Shown here: piece after piece, positions 1 through 5,979 of the stretch
How the letters are laid out: each line of letters opens with the position of its first letter
Numbering within the stretch: position 1 is the first letter of the stretch
Assembly (NCBI GenBank): GCA_002338255.1
Contig: DDHX01000047.1
Location: forward strand, 36,335-43,033
Origin: Ruminococcaceae bacterium UBA1865
Lineage (GTDB): Bacteria > Bacillota > Clostridia > Oscillospirales > Acutalibacteraceae
DNA: 6,699 nt
Direction: 5' to 3'
Made by a program: the position numbers and the translations under genes
The notes under the pieces: generated by a model
Seen by the model: the letters and a program-made list of their open reading frames with translations, nothing else
What the model was told of the DNA's origin: nothing
The model's database searches: none

Positions 1-2
1 AA

Positions 3-953
3 AGTCTTGCCAGAGCCGCGCAGGAACTCGGTACTTACTACAATACCGGTGAGGGCGGTCTGCATGAGGACTTTTATCAGTACGGCGCAAATACGATTGT
101 TCAGGTTGCATCCGGACGCTTTGGCGTACACAAGGACTACCTTGAGGCCGGTGCGGCAATCGAAATCAAAATCGGCCAGGGTGCAAAACCCGGTATCGGC
201 GGTCATTTGCCCGGTACCAAAATTGTCGGCGACGTTTCCCGTACCAGAATGATTCCGGAAGGTTCGGACGCGATTTCGCCCGCGCCTCACCATGATATTT
301 ATTCCATTGAGGATCTGCGCCAGTTGGTTTACTCTTTAAAAGAAGCGACCAATTATCAAAAGCCCGTCATTGTAAAAATCGCGGCGGTTCATAACGTGGC
401 GGCAATCGCCAGCGGCATTGCCCGCAGCGGTGCCGATATCATCGCGATTGACGGCTTCCGCGGGGGCACAGGCGCGGCGCCGACAAGAATCAGGGATAAC
501 GTAGGCATCCCGATTGAGCTTGCTCTGGCGGCCGTGGACGAAAGACTGCGCGAGGAGAAAATCCGCAACAATGTTTCCCTTGTGATTGGCGGCAGTATCC
601 GTAATTCGGCGGATATTGTAAAGGCAATCGCCTTGGGTGCGGATGCGGTTTATATTGCAACATCGGCGCTTTTAGCGCTCGGCTGCCATCTTTGCCGTAC
701 CTGCCAGGCCGGAAAATGCAACTGGGGTATCGCGACGCAGCGCCCCGATTTGGTCAAACGCCTCAACCCCGATATCGGTTACAAACGCCTTGTAAACCTC
801 GTTTCCGCGTGGCAGCACGAAATTAAGGAAATGATGGGCGGCATGGGCATCAATTCGATTGAAGCGCTCAAGGGCAACCGCCTGATGCTGCGCGGCATCG
901 GTTTAAACGAGAAAGAGCTTGAAATTCTTGGCATCAAGCACGCGGGGGAATAA
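3..953 (+). CDS. gltB: Glutamate synthase FMN/Fe-S subunit (GOGAT domain 2), 5' partial
   Basis: This is the C-terminal 316 residues of the synthase subunit of a split, archaeal/clostridial-type glutamate synthase. The family binds FMN and an Fe-S cluster and reduces 2-iminoglutarate (from 2-oxoglutarate and ammonia) to glutamate in the cytoplasm. The frame is open to the left edge, so the start lies outside; the ATG at 207 is internal, because conserved sequence precedes it (NTGEGG near residue 15, QGAKPGIGGHLPG near 60-72). The FMN-barrel signature DGFRGGTGAAPT and the phosphate-binding IGGSIRNSADIVKAIALGAD follow. The cluster site GCHLCRTCQAGKC (Cys228, 231, 234, 239 of the visible part) contains the canonical C-x5-C-x4-C of the 3Fe-4S site plus one extra cysteine. 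Family members are usually about 500 residues, so roughly 180 are missing. The ferredoxin gene begins 3 nt after the stop. The family call is very secure; the glutaminase and GXGXG domains are not in this polypeptide's visible part. Confidence 0.95.
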   Translation, partial: SLARAAQELGTYYNTGEGGLHEDFYQYGANTIVQVASGRFGVHKDYLEAGAAIEIKIGQGAKPGIGGHLPGTKIVGDVSRTRMIPEGSDAISPAPHHDIYSIEDLRQLVYSLKEATNYQKPVIVKIAAVHNVAAIASGIARSGADIIAIDGFRGGTGAAPTRIRDNVGIPIELALAAVDERLREEKIRNNVSLVIGGSIRNSADIVKAIALGADAVYIATSALLALGCHLCRTCQAGKCNWGIATQRPDLVKRLNPDIGYKRLVNLVSAWQHEIKEMMGGMGINSIEALKGNRLMLRGIGLNEKELEILGIKHAGE

Positions 954-956
954 GCA

Positions 957-1388
957 ATGAAACGTATTTATGTAAATGAAAAATGGTGTTTGGGCTGCCA
1001 CCTTTGCGAGTACAATTGCGCCTTTGCCAACTCCGGCAGCAATGATATGGTCAAGGCGCTCAAGGATATTCATATTAACCCAAGGATTCAGATTGAGGAA
1101 AGCAAGGGAATCAGCTTTGCGGTTTCCTGCCGCCACTGCACGGAACCGCTCTGCGTGAAAAGCTGTATTACGGGCGCGCTCAGCGCGGATAACGGTTTGA
1201 TTGAGGTCAATAAAGACAAGTGCGTCGGCTGTTACACCTGCATCATGATTTGCCCTTACGGCGCGATTATGCCCGGTAAAGACGGCAGTGTAATTCAAAA
1301 ATGCGAACTTTGCACGACCAATTCGTTCGGCGAACCCGCCTGTGTGCAGGGTTGCCCAAACAAAGCAATCGTGTTTGAGGAGAGGTGA
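957..1388 (+). CDS. Four-cluster 4Fe-4S ferredoxin, GOGAT electron carrier
   Basis: A 143-residue polyferredoxin of the HycB/CooF/DMSO-reductase-B type. Sixteen cysteines fall in four sets: 11/14/17/21, 58/61/66/70, 89/92/95/99 and 116/119/129/133. This pattern normally holds four [4Fe-4S] clusters, with cysteines exchanged between the first and last sets and between the middle ones. There is no signal peptide or membrane segment, so it is cytoplasmic. The ATG is 3 nt after the gltB stop, with GGGGGA at 944-949 about 7 nt upstream as ribosome binding site. It lies between the FMN subunit and an FAD oxidoreductase. The inferred role is to pass electrons from that flavoprotein, or from a low-potential ferredoxin, to the FMN/Fe-S synthase subunit. 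Similar proteins serve hydrogenases and CO dehydrogenase, but no such genes are present here, so a role in GOGAT is the best reading. Confidence 0.92.
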   Translation: MKRIYVNEKWCLGCHLCEYNCAFANSGSNDMVKALKDIHINPRIQIEESKGISFAVSCRHCTEPLCVKSCITGALSADNGLIEVNKDKCVGCYTCIMICPYGAIMPGKDGSVIQKCELCTTNSFGEPACVQGCPNKAIVFEER

Positions 1389-1396
1389 ATAAATTG
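1377..1396 (+). promoter_or_regulatory. Ribosome binding site selecting a TTG start for the oxidoreductase
   Basis: GAGGAGAGG at 1377-1385 lies in the last codons of the ferredoxin gene. The core GGAGAGG (1379-1385) is 8 nt from TTG at 1394, the ideal distance. The in-frame GTG at 1385 lies at the end of this Shine-Dalgarno stretch and so is unlikely to be the start. Beginning at TTG also gives the usual flavoprotein N-terminus (MKYVIIG). Confidence 0.7.
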
Positions 1397-2626
1397 AAGT
1401 ATGTGATTATCGGTAATTCGTCCGCCGCCGTTGGCTGTGTTGAGGGAATCCGGACTGTGGATAAAACAGGGGAAATTACAGTTATTTCCAAAGAGTCATA
1501 CCATGTTTATTCACGTCCGCTTATTTCCTATCTTATTTACGGAAAAACGACAGAAGAGCATATGAAGTACCGTCCGGACAGCTTTTACAAGGATAATGGC
1601 GTTACTCCCCTTCTTGGCGTTACCGTAACGAAAGTAGATTACAGCAATAAAAAAGTGATTTTGGATAACGGGAGCGAGATTTCGTTCGACAAGCTTCTGT
1701 TTGCTACCGGTTCTTCGCCGTTTGTACCGCCTATGGCGGGACTTGACGAGGTAAAGCAAAAGTATACCTTCATGAAACTTGACGACGCCAAAGCGCTTCA
1801 CGCCGCCCTTACCAAGGAAAGCCGCGTGCTGATTATCGGCGCGGGATTAATCGGCCTCAAATGTGCGGAGGGAATCCTCAGCAAGGTGAAAGAAATCACC
1901 GTGGTTGATATGGCACCCCGGATTTTGCCGAGCATTCGTGACGAAGACGGCTCCGATATGATGCAAAAGCACATTGAGGAACAGGGTGTCAAATTCCTGC
2001 TGAACAATAGTGTTGCGCAGTTCCATCAAAACAGTGCAGAACTCAAAAACGGCGGTGAACTCGACTTTGATATTCTGGTTGTCGCTGTCGGTGTCCGCCC
2101 GGAAACGAAGCTTGCCGCCGACATTGGCTGCAAGGTGAACAAGGGAATCCTTGCCGATGAACTTTGCGCGACGAATCTTGACGGCGTTTACGCCGCGGGT
2201 GACTGCAGCGAAAGCTACGACATTACCATCGACCAGTACCGCGTGCTTGCGCTTCTGCCAAACGCATACATGCAGGGCGAAACCGCAGGAATCAACATGG
2301 CAGGCGGGGAAAAACGCTACGACAAGGCCATCCCGATGAACGCAATCGGATTTTTCGGTTTACATATCATTACAGCCGGCAGCTATGACGGCGAAGCCTA
2401 TATTGTGAAAGGCGAAAAATCCTATAAAAAAATAATGGCTAAAGATAACGTGTTAAAGGGATATATTCTGATTGGTGACGTTGCCAGAGCCGGAATTTAC
2501 ACCTCACTGATCCGGGAGAAAACTCCGCTCGACACCATCGATTACGACTTAATTAAAGAAAAGCCGCAACTCATGGCGTTTACTGCGAAGGACAGAGCCG
2601 TTAAGCTTGGAGGTGCCAAAGCATGA
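1394..2626 (+). CDS. FAD-dependent NAD(P)H oxidoreductase of the split GOGAT
   Basis: A 410-residue flavoprotein of the pyridine nucleotide-disulfide oxidoreductase fold (NADH oxidase, rubredoxin reductase and nitrite-reductase reductase relatives). The FAD Rossmann motif is at residues 4-20 (VIIGNSSAAVG, a variant GxSxxxxG), the ATG motif at 104-106 (LLFATGSSP), the NAD(P) site at 147-160 (LIIGAGLIGLKCAEG), and the second FAD motif at 264-272 (GVYAAGDCS). Asp172 ends the second strand of the NAD fold, which favours NADH over NADPH. No CxxC redox disulfide follows the FAD motif, so it is not a disulfide reductase. It also lacks the N-terminal Fe-S domain of classical GltD; the separate ferredoxin next door would supply the clusters. 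The inferred role is to oxidise NADH and feed electrons to the ferredoxin and FMN subunit. The start is TTG at 1394 (see the ribosome binding site); GTG at 1385 would add three residues. The stop overlaps the next gene's start by 4 nt (ATGA), suggesting coupled translation. Confidence 0.9.
   Translation: MKYVIIGNSSAAVGCVEGIRTVDKTGEITVISKESYHVYSRPLISYLIYGKTTEEHMKYRPDSFYKDNGVTPLLGVTVTKVDYSNKKVILDNGSEISFDKLLFATGSSPFVPPMAGLDEVKQKYTFMKLDDAKALHAALTKESRVLIIGAGLIGLKCAEGILSKVKEITVVDMAPRILPSIRDEDGSDMMQKHIEEQGVKFLLNNSVAQFHQNSAELKNGGELDFDILVVAVGVRPETKLAADIGCKVNKGILADELCATNLDGVYAAGDCSESYDITIDQYRVLALLPNAYMQGETAGINMAGGEKRYDKAIPMNAIGFFGLHIITAGSYDGEAYIVKGEKSYKKIMAKDNVLKGYILIGDVARAGIYTSLIREKTPLDTIDYDLIKEKPQLMAFTAKDRAVKLGGAKA
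2609..2625 (+). promoter_or_regulatory. Ribosome binding site and overlapping start of the GXGXG subunit
   Basis: GGAGG at 2609-2613 lies within the end of the oxidoreductase gene, 9 nt before the ATG at 2623. The start and the preceding stop share ATGA. This points to translational coupling and roughly matched amounts of the two subunits. Confidence 0.75.
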
Positions 2627-3345
2627 GAATAGATGCTGAAAATAAATATTTTAAGATATTGAATGACGAAGTCCGCTCCGCTGCGGAAACGGAGATTACC
2701 ATTGATAACTGCATGGGGCAGCGCTACATTGGTTCGGGAATGGCCGACAAGCACATCACCATCAACGGCGTACCGGGCAATGATTTGGGCTGCTATTTAA
2801 ACGGCGGCACCATTAAAGTCAACGGCAATGCGCAGGATGCGACCGGAGACACCATGAACGAAGGCGCAATTGTGATAGACGGTTCCAGCGGTGACGCAAC
2901 GGGCTACGCAATGCGCGGCGGCGAAATCTTTGTCAGACGCAATGCAGGCTACCGTGCGGGCATTCATATGAAAGCGTACAAAACCCACCAGCCGCTGATT
3001 ATCATCGGGGGCGAGGCCGGCAGCTTTTTGGGCGAATATCAGGCCGGCGGCACCATTATTGTACTTGGTCTTGGTTCCACAAAAAAAGTTCCCGTCGGCA
3101 ACCTTTGCGGCACGGGAATGCATGGCGGCAGAATGTTCCTGCGCTGCGAAGAACTGCCCGCCGATCTGCCGGTGCAAGTGGAAGCGGCTCCCGCCACAGC
3201 GGAGGACATGGCCGCTATTGACGCTCATCTTGACCGCTTTTGCCAACGCTTTGATGTGAGCAAAGAAGAGGTGCTTTCAAAGCCCTTCTTCGTTTTAACG
3301 CCCAACACCAAAAATCCGTATAAGTCGTTATATACCTTTAATTAA
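2623..3345 (+). CDS. Stand-alone GXGXG subunit of glutamate synthase (GOGAT domain 3)
   Basis: A 240-residue protein matching the C-terminal domain of GltB, here its own polypeptide. Residues about 45-175 carry a repeating beta-helix pattern of roughly 20 residues, G-x-x-G-D-x-x-G-x-x-M-x-x-G-x-I-x-I: GNDLGCYLNGGTIKVNG (52-68), GDATGYAMRGGEIFV (90-104), GEAGSFLGEYQAGGTIIVLG (130-149) and GNLCGTGMHGGRMFL (159-173). The glycines make the tight turns of a right-handed helix. In the large bacterial enzyme this domain is structural, bracing the glutaminase and synthase domains around the ammonia tunnel. A tail of about 65 residues follows (176-240), with a helical stretch and a Pro/Asn-rich end, with no motif I can name. 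The same fold occurs in formylmethanofuran dehydrogenase subunit C, but the neighbours (FMN synthase subunit, ferredoxin, flavoprotein) make GOGAT the clear choice. It is the last gene of the operon; a terminator hairpin begins about 10 nt downstream. Confidence 0.93.
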   Translation: MRIDAENKYFKILNDEVRSAAETEITIDNCMGQRYIGSGMADKHITINGVPGNDLGCYLNGGTIKVNGNAQDATGDTMNEGAIVIDGSSGDATGYAMRGGEIFVRRNAGYRAGIHMKAYKTHQPLIIIGGEAGSFLGEYQAGGTIIVLGLGSTKKVPVGNLCGTGMHGGRMFLRCEELPADLPVQVEAAPATAEDMAAIDAHLDRFCQRFDVSKEEVLSKPFFVLTPNTKNPYKSLYTFN

Positions 3346-3353
3346 ATCTGCAT

Positions 3354-3395
3354 AAAAAAGCAAGGACAGCCGATTTTTCGGCTGTCCTTGCTTTT
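3354..3395. terminator. Bidirectional intrinsic terminator between convergent operons
   Basis: A perfect 18-bp inverted repeat, AAAAGCAAGGACAGCCGA at 3356-3373 and its complement at 3378-3395, with a TTTT loop. On the + strand it follows the GXGXG stop by about 10 nt; the stem ends in TTTT and then GTTCCTT, a modest U-tract. On the - strand it follows the metY stop closely and ends in six T (A run at 3354-3359). The position between two convergent genes and the symmetry support one hairpin ending both transcripts. Confidence 0.93.
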
Positions 3396-3400
3396 GTTCC

Positions 3401-4675
3401 TTATAAGCTACTGAGTGCCTGCTCGATATCTTCAATAATATCTTCCGCATTTTCAATGCCGACCGACATCCGAATCATATCGGGGCCGATTCCGGCTTCA
3501 GCGAGCTGTTCGTCGCTCAGCTGGCGATGCGTTGTGCTGGCCGGGTGGAGTACACAGGTTCGCAAATCCGCAACATGAGTTACGATGGAAGCAAGCTTTA
3601 GACCCTCCATGAATTTTGCGGCTGCTTCACGGCCGCCTTTTACGCCGAAAGAAACGACGCCGCAGGTGCCGCCCGGCATGTATTTTTGCGCTAAGGCATA
3701 GTATTTGCTGCTCTTTAATCCGGGGTAGTTTACCCATGCGATTTTATCATGATGTTCAAGATGAATCGCTACGGCGACCGCATTGGAGCAATGCCGTTCC
3801 ATTCTGATGGCAAGGGTTTCCAATCCCAAATTAAGCAAAAATGCATTGTTCGGGCTGGACTGCGCACCCAAATCGCGCATCAAATGCGTACGCGCTTTTG
3901 TGATGTATGCCGCTTTGCCAAACTGCTTTGTATAAACTACGCCGTGGTAGGACTCATCCGGTTCCGTCAGCTCAGGAAACTTGCCGTTTACCCAATTGAA
4001 ATTCCCGCTGTCCACAATGACGCCGCCGACCTGAACAGCGTGGCCGTCCATGTATTTTGTAGTGGAGTGAATCACAATATCCACTCCAAATTCAAACGGG
4101 CGGCAGTTAATCGGTGTGGGGAAGGTGTTGTCAACAATGATGGGAACTCCGTGTGCGTGCGCCGCATTTGCGAACAGCGCGAGATCCGTCACAATTAAAG
4201 ACGGATTCGAGAGTGTCTCGGCAAAAACGCAGCGGGTATTCGGCTGAAATGCGGCGTTGAGTTCTTCTTCTGTTGAATTTGGGGAAATAAATGTAAACTC
4301 AATTCCCATCTCCCGCATTGTTTTGTTGAACAGGTTAAAGGTGCCGCCATAAATTGCATTGGAACATACAACATGTCCGCCTGCCTTGCAGATGTTGAGT
4401 ACTGAAATCAGTGAGGCCGCTTGACCGGAGGAAGTAATCAGCGCGCCGACGCCGCCTTCAAGTACCGCGATTTTCTTTTCAACCGCGTCAATAGTCGGGT
4501 TGCCGAGGCGTGTGTAGAAAAAGCCGTTGGACTTCAGATCAAAAAGCTCGCCGAGGGCTTGGGCACTGTCGTATTTAAATGTGGTGCTCTGTACAATCGG
4601 AAGCACGCGGGATTCACCGTTTGCCGGTTCATAGCCTGCATGAATACAGTTCGTGTCAATATGGTAATGGTTCAT
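3401..4675 (-). CDS. metY: O-acetylhomoserine sulfhydrylase (aminocarboxypropyltransferase)
   Basis: A 424-residue cytoplasmic PLP enzyme of the Cys/Met metabolism family, the usual length for MetY. It makes homocysteine from O-acetylhomoserine and sulfide, the direct sulfhydrylation route to methionine. The PLP lysine is Lys207 in HSTTKYMDGH. Other cofactor contacts are YTRLGNPT (54-61, Tyr and Arg to the neighbouring subunit's phosphate), SSGQAA (82-87), and Asp182 in VDNTF, which pairs with the pyridine nitrogen. Arg402 in IRMSVGIE matches the substrate-carboxylate arginine. The N-terminus with DTNCIHAGYEP and the long 220-260 segment fit MetY rather than the shorter MetB/MetC/MGL enzymes. 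The ATG at 4675 has AAAGGAGA 7 nt upstream. It lies 26 bp behind the zinc-ribbon gene with no terminator between, so they probably share a transcript. I see no S-box or T-box leader directly before it. Some family members use other acyl-homoserines or thiols, so substrate choice is inferred. Confidence 0.95.
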   Translation of the reverse strand: MNHYHIDTNCIHAGYEPANGESRVLPIVQSTTFKYDSAQALGELFDLKSNGFFYTRLGNPTIDAVEKKIAVLEGGVGALITSSGQAASLISVLNICKAGGHVVCSNAIYGGTFNLFNKTMREMGIEFTFISPNSTEEELNAAFQPNTRCVFAETLSNPSLIVTDLALFANAAHAHGVPIIVDNTFPTPINCRPFEFGVDIVIHSTTKYMDGHAVQVGGVIVDSGNFNWVNGKFPELTEPDESYHGVVYTKQFGKAAYITKARTHLMRDLGAQSSPNNAFLLNLGLETLAIRMERHCSNAVAVAIHLEHHDKIAWVNYPGLKSSKYYALAQKYMPGGTCGVVSFGVKGGREAAAKFMEGLKLASIVTHVADLRTCVLHPASTTHRQLSDEQLAEAGIGPDMIRMSVGIENAEDIIEDIEQALSSL

Positions 4676-4701
4676 GTTTTATCTCCTTTATTTTTTATAA
4701 T

Positions 4702-5232
4702 TCATCGGCCTGCAAAAAAATCCTTTAATGCGCCGGCGGCATAGTCCGCGGCAGAAACAACGGCCCACACAATCGCAATAAACAAAACGACTGAAACAGC
4801 CCGCCAAAGGAACCGTTTGCCCGGGCTCATTTCAGCTGATTCCGATTCGTCATCGGCCAGCTCCCTTGCTTGTGTGTCAGCAGCCTCGTTTTCCCGCTTC
4901 TGGATTTCCGCATCCTCTGCATCCAAAATTCCGATTCCATTTAAAAGTTCTTCACAGGCATCTATCTGGCCGAACGGAACAAAGATGTTTTTGTTGGTAT
5001 TGGCGACCTTGCCAAGGATAATCGACGGCGGACCGCCAAGCCCGCTGATACGCTCCTCATAAGGAATATTGTGTTCCTCAAAGGCAGCTTCAATCATTTC
5101 GGTTTTGGCTTCGTCCGCCGTAAGCAGCAAAACAGGATCATTCTGCTCAGGTTCTCTCAATTTTTTACTGCCACAGGAAGGGCAGATCTTATCGTCAGTG
5201 CTGAGCACTTGACATTTCGGGCAATAAAGCAT
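4702..5232 (-). CDS. Zinc-ribbon protein with DUF2007-like domain and C-terminal membrane anchor
   Basis: A 176-residue protein that I cannot assign a function. Residues 4-20 form a zinc ribbon (CPKC at 4-7, CPSC at 17-20). Residues about 33-100 resemble the DUF2007 'putative signal transducing' fold: a strand (VLLLTADEAK), a helix ending in EEHNIPYEE, then NIFVPFGQIDACEELL. Residues 104-136 are strongly acidic and likely a disordered linker. Residues 141-163 (FLWRAVSVVLFIAIVWAVVS) are a single hydrophobic helix, preceded by Lys139/Arg140/Arg144 and followed by a short tail. The likely topology is a tail anchor with the zinc ribbon in the cytoplasm. The ATG at 5232 has GGAAG 7 nt upstream, and a sigma-A-like promoter lies just behind it, so it starts a transcript with metY second. 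Pairing with metY could mean a sulfur- or metal-related role, but this is only proximity. The zinc ribbon and anchor are clear; the DUF2007 match is by eye. Confidence 0.8.
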   Translation of the reverse strand: MLYCPKCQVLSTDDKICPSCGSKKLREPEQNDPVLLLTADEAKTEMIEAAFEEHNIPYEERISGLGGPPSIILGKVANTNKNIFVPFGQIDACEELLNGIGILDAEDAEIQKRENEAADTQARELADDESESAEMSPGKRFLWRAVSVVLFIAIVWAVVSAADYAAGALKDFFAGR

Positions 5233-5392
5233 TTTTTCACTTCCGTTTCTTTTTCTCTATTATACTATCATATCATATTTATTCACAAACGAACAGCTGT
5301 GCTGCTGAATAAAACCTACTTTTCATGGTATTATTATTTTGCAAAACAGCCCTTTGACTTCCATGTAAGTGCTGCCGAAATAGCAATGTGCG
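5233..5392. other. Intergenic region between spoVFB and the zinc-ribbon gene
   Basis: 160 bp holding the promoter described at 5259-5288. I found no convincing terminator for the spoVF transcript. Only weak palindromes occur (ACAGCTGT near 5293-5300 and TTTTGCAAAA near 5337-5346), neither with a U-tract. Read-through from spoVFAB into the zinc-ribbon gene during sporulation is therefore possible. No coding sequence is evident. Confidence 0.6.
5259..5288 (-). promoter_or_regulatory. Sigma-A-like promoter for the zinc-ribbon gene and metY
   Basis: On the - strand a perfect TATAAT lies at 5264-5259, preceded after 18 bp by TTGTGA (5288-5283; TTG and the final A match TTGACA) in an AT-rich stretch. 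The -10 is 26 nt before the start codon, leaving a short leader of about 20 nt with no room for a riboswitch. The vegetative type contrasts with the sporulation genes just upstream. Confidence 0.65.
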
Positions 5393-5965
5393 TTACAGCA
5401 AAATAGGCTGAAGCTGCTTTCCATCGAGCGCGGCAAGTGCAGCCGGCAAAATCAGACTGAAGTCGGCAACCACCGACGCGGGTTTTTTCGCCGGGTCATC
5501 CTGCTTCATTGGGACAAAGTAAATATTTTTGTTATTCAGCAGTTTCCCTATGTTTTGCGCCGACGCGGAAAGGGCGTCGTTCGTAGCCGGAGCCAGAAGG
5601 ACGGGCCGCCCGGTGCGCAGGGTCGATTTTACCGCCATTGTTACAGTGGTGTCCGTAATTCCGTTTGCCAATTTAGCCATCGTATTGCCGGTGCAAGGTG
5701 CGACAATCATCAGGTCAACCATCTTTTTCGGGCCGATCGGTTCCGCTTCCACAATGCTCTTGATGATTTTTTTATTGCAGATATCTTCGATTTCCCAAAC
5801 AAAGTCATCTGCGCGGCCAAAGCGGGTGTCTGTCGAATAAGCGTTCTGGGACATAATCGGCAAGACACTGTACCCCGCCTCCACAAGATTCCGCAGCTGC
5901 TCAATTGCTTTGTCAAAGGTGCAAAAGGAACCGCACACGGCATATCCGAATGTAATATTACTCAT
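5393..5965 (-). CDS. spoVFB: Dipicolinate synthase subunit B
   Basis: A 190-residue protein of the flavoprotein (HFCD-like) fold, close in length to the roughly 200 residues of Bacillus SpoVFB. With SpoVFA it converts 4-hydroxy-tetrahydrodipicolinate, a lysine-pathway intermediate, to dipicolinic acid in the mother cell; the product accumulates with calcium in the spore core and gives heat resistance. Signs are the N-terminal FGYAVCGSFCTFDKA (6-20; Bacillus has a GSHCTYD equivalent), the nucleotide-binding VAPCTGNTMAKLANGITDT (88-106), and LAPATNDAL (124-132). It has no signal peptide or membrane segment. I chose ATG at 5965 because GAGGAG (5979-5974) lies 8 nt upstream; an in-frame GTG at 5974 would add three residues but overlaps that site. 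It begins 5 nt after the spoVFA stop, so the two are co-translated. Downstream, the asd-dapG-dapA genes that follow spoVF in Bacillus are absent. Confidence 0.95.
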   Translation of the reverse strand: MSNITFGYAVCGSFCTFDKAIEQLRNLVEAGYSVLPIMSQNAYSTDTRFGRADDFVWEIEDICNKKIIKSIVEAEPIGPKKMVDLMIVAPCTGNTMAKLANGITDTTVTMAVKSTLRTGRPVLLAPATNDALSASAQNIGKLLNNKNIYFVPMKQDDPAKKPASVVADFSLILPAALAALDGKQLQPILL

Positions 5966-5979
5966 TGCTCTCACTCCTC
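5963..5979 (-). promoter_or_regulatory. Ribosome binding site deciding the spoVFB start
   Basis: GAGGAG at 5979-5974 sits in the last codons of spoVFA (Glu-Glu), 8 nt before ATG 5965. The alternative GTG at 5974 begins on the last base of the site and so is an unlikely start. The arrangement favours re-initiation by ribosomes finishing spoVFA. Confidence 0.75.

Noticed and set aside
903..1298. 131-codon open frame on the - strand opposite the ferredoxin
   Set aside because: The + strand encodes sixteen regularly spaced cysteines in four cluster motifs, so the - strand frame is a shadow.
2797..3246. 149-codon open frame on the - strand opposite the GXGXG gene
   Set aside because: It lies fully inside a gene with an unmistakable repeat pattern, has no ribosome binding site I could see, and its composition (Ala, His, Cys-rich) is what antisense of glycine-rich coding DNA gives.
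3749..4198. 149-codon open frame on the + strand opposite metY
   Set aside because: The - strand frame contains all catalytic motifs of MetY. The + frame shows no domain pattern and is a shadow of it.
4676..4701. Possible riboswitch (SAM type) ahead of metY
   Set aside because: The gap is only 26 bp and is filled by a ribosome binding site, and the leader before the upstream gene is about 20 nt; neither can hold an aptamer.
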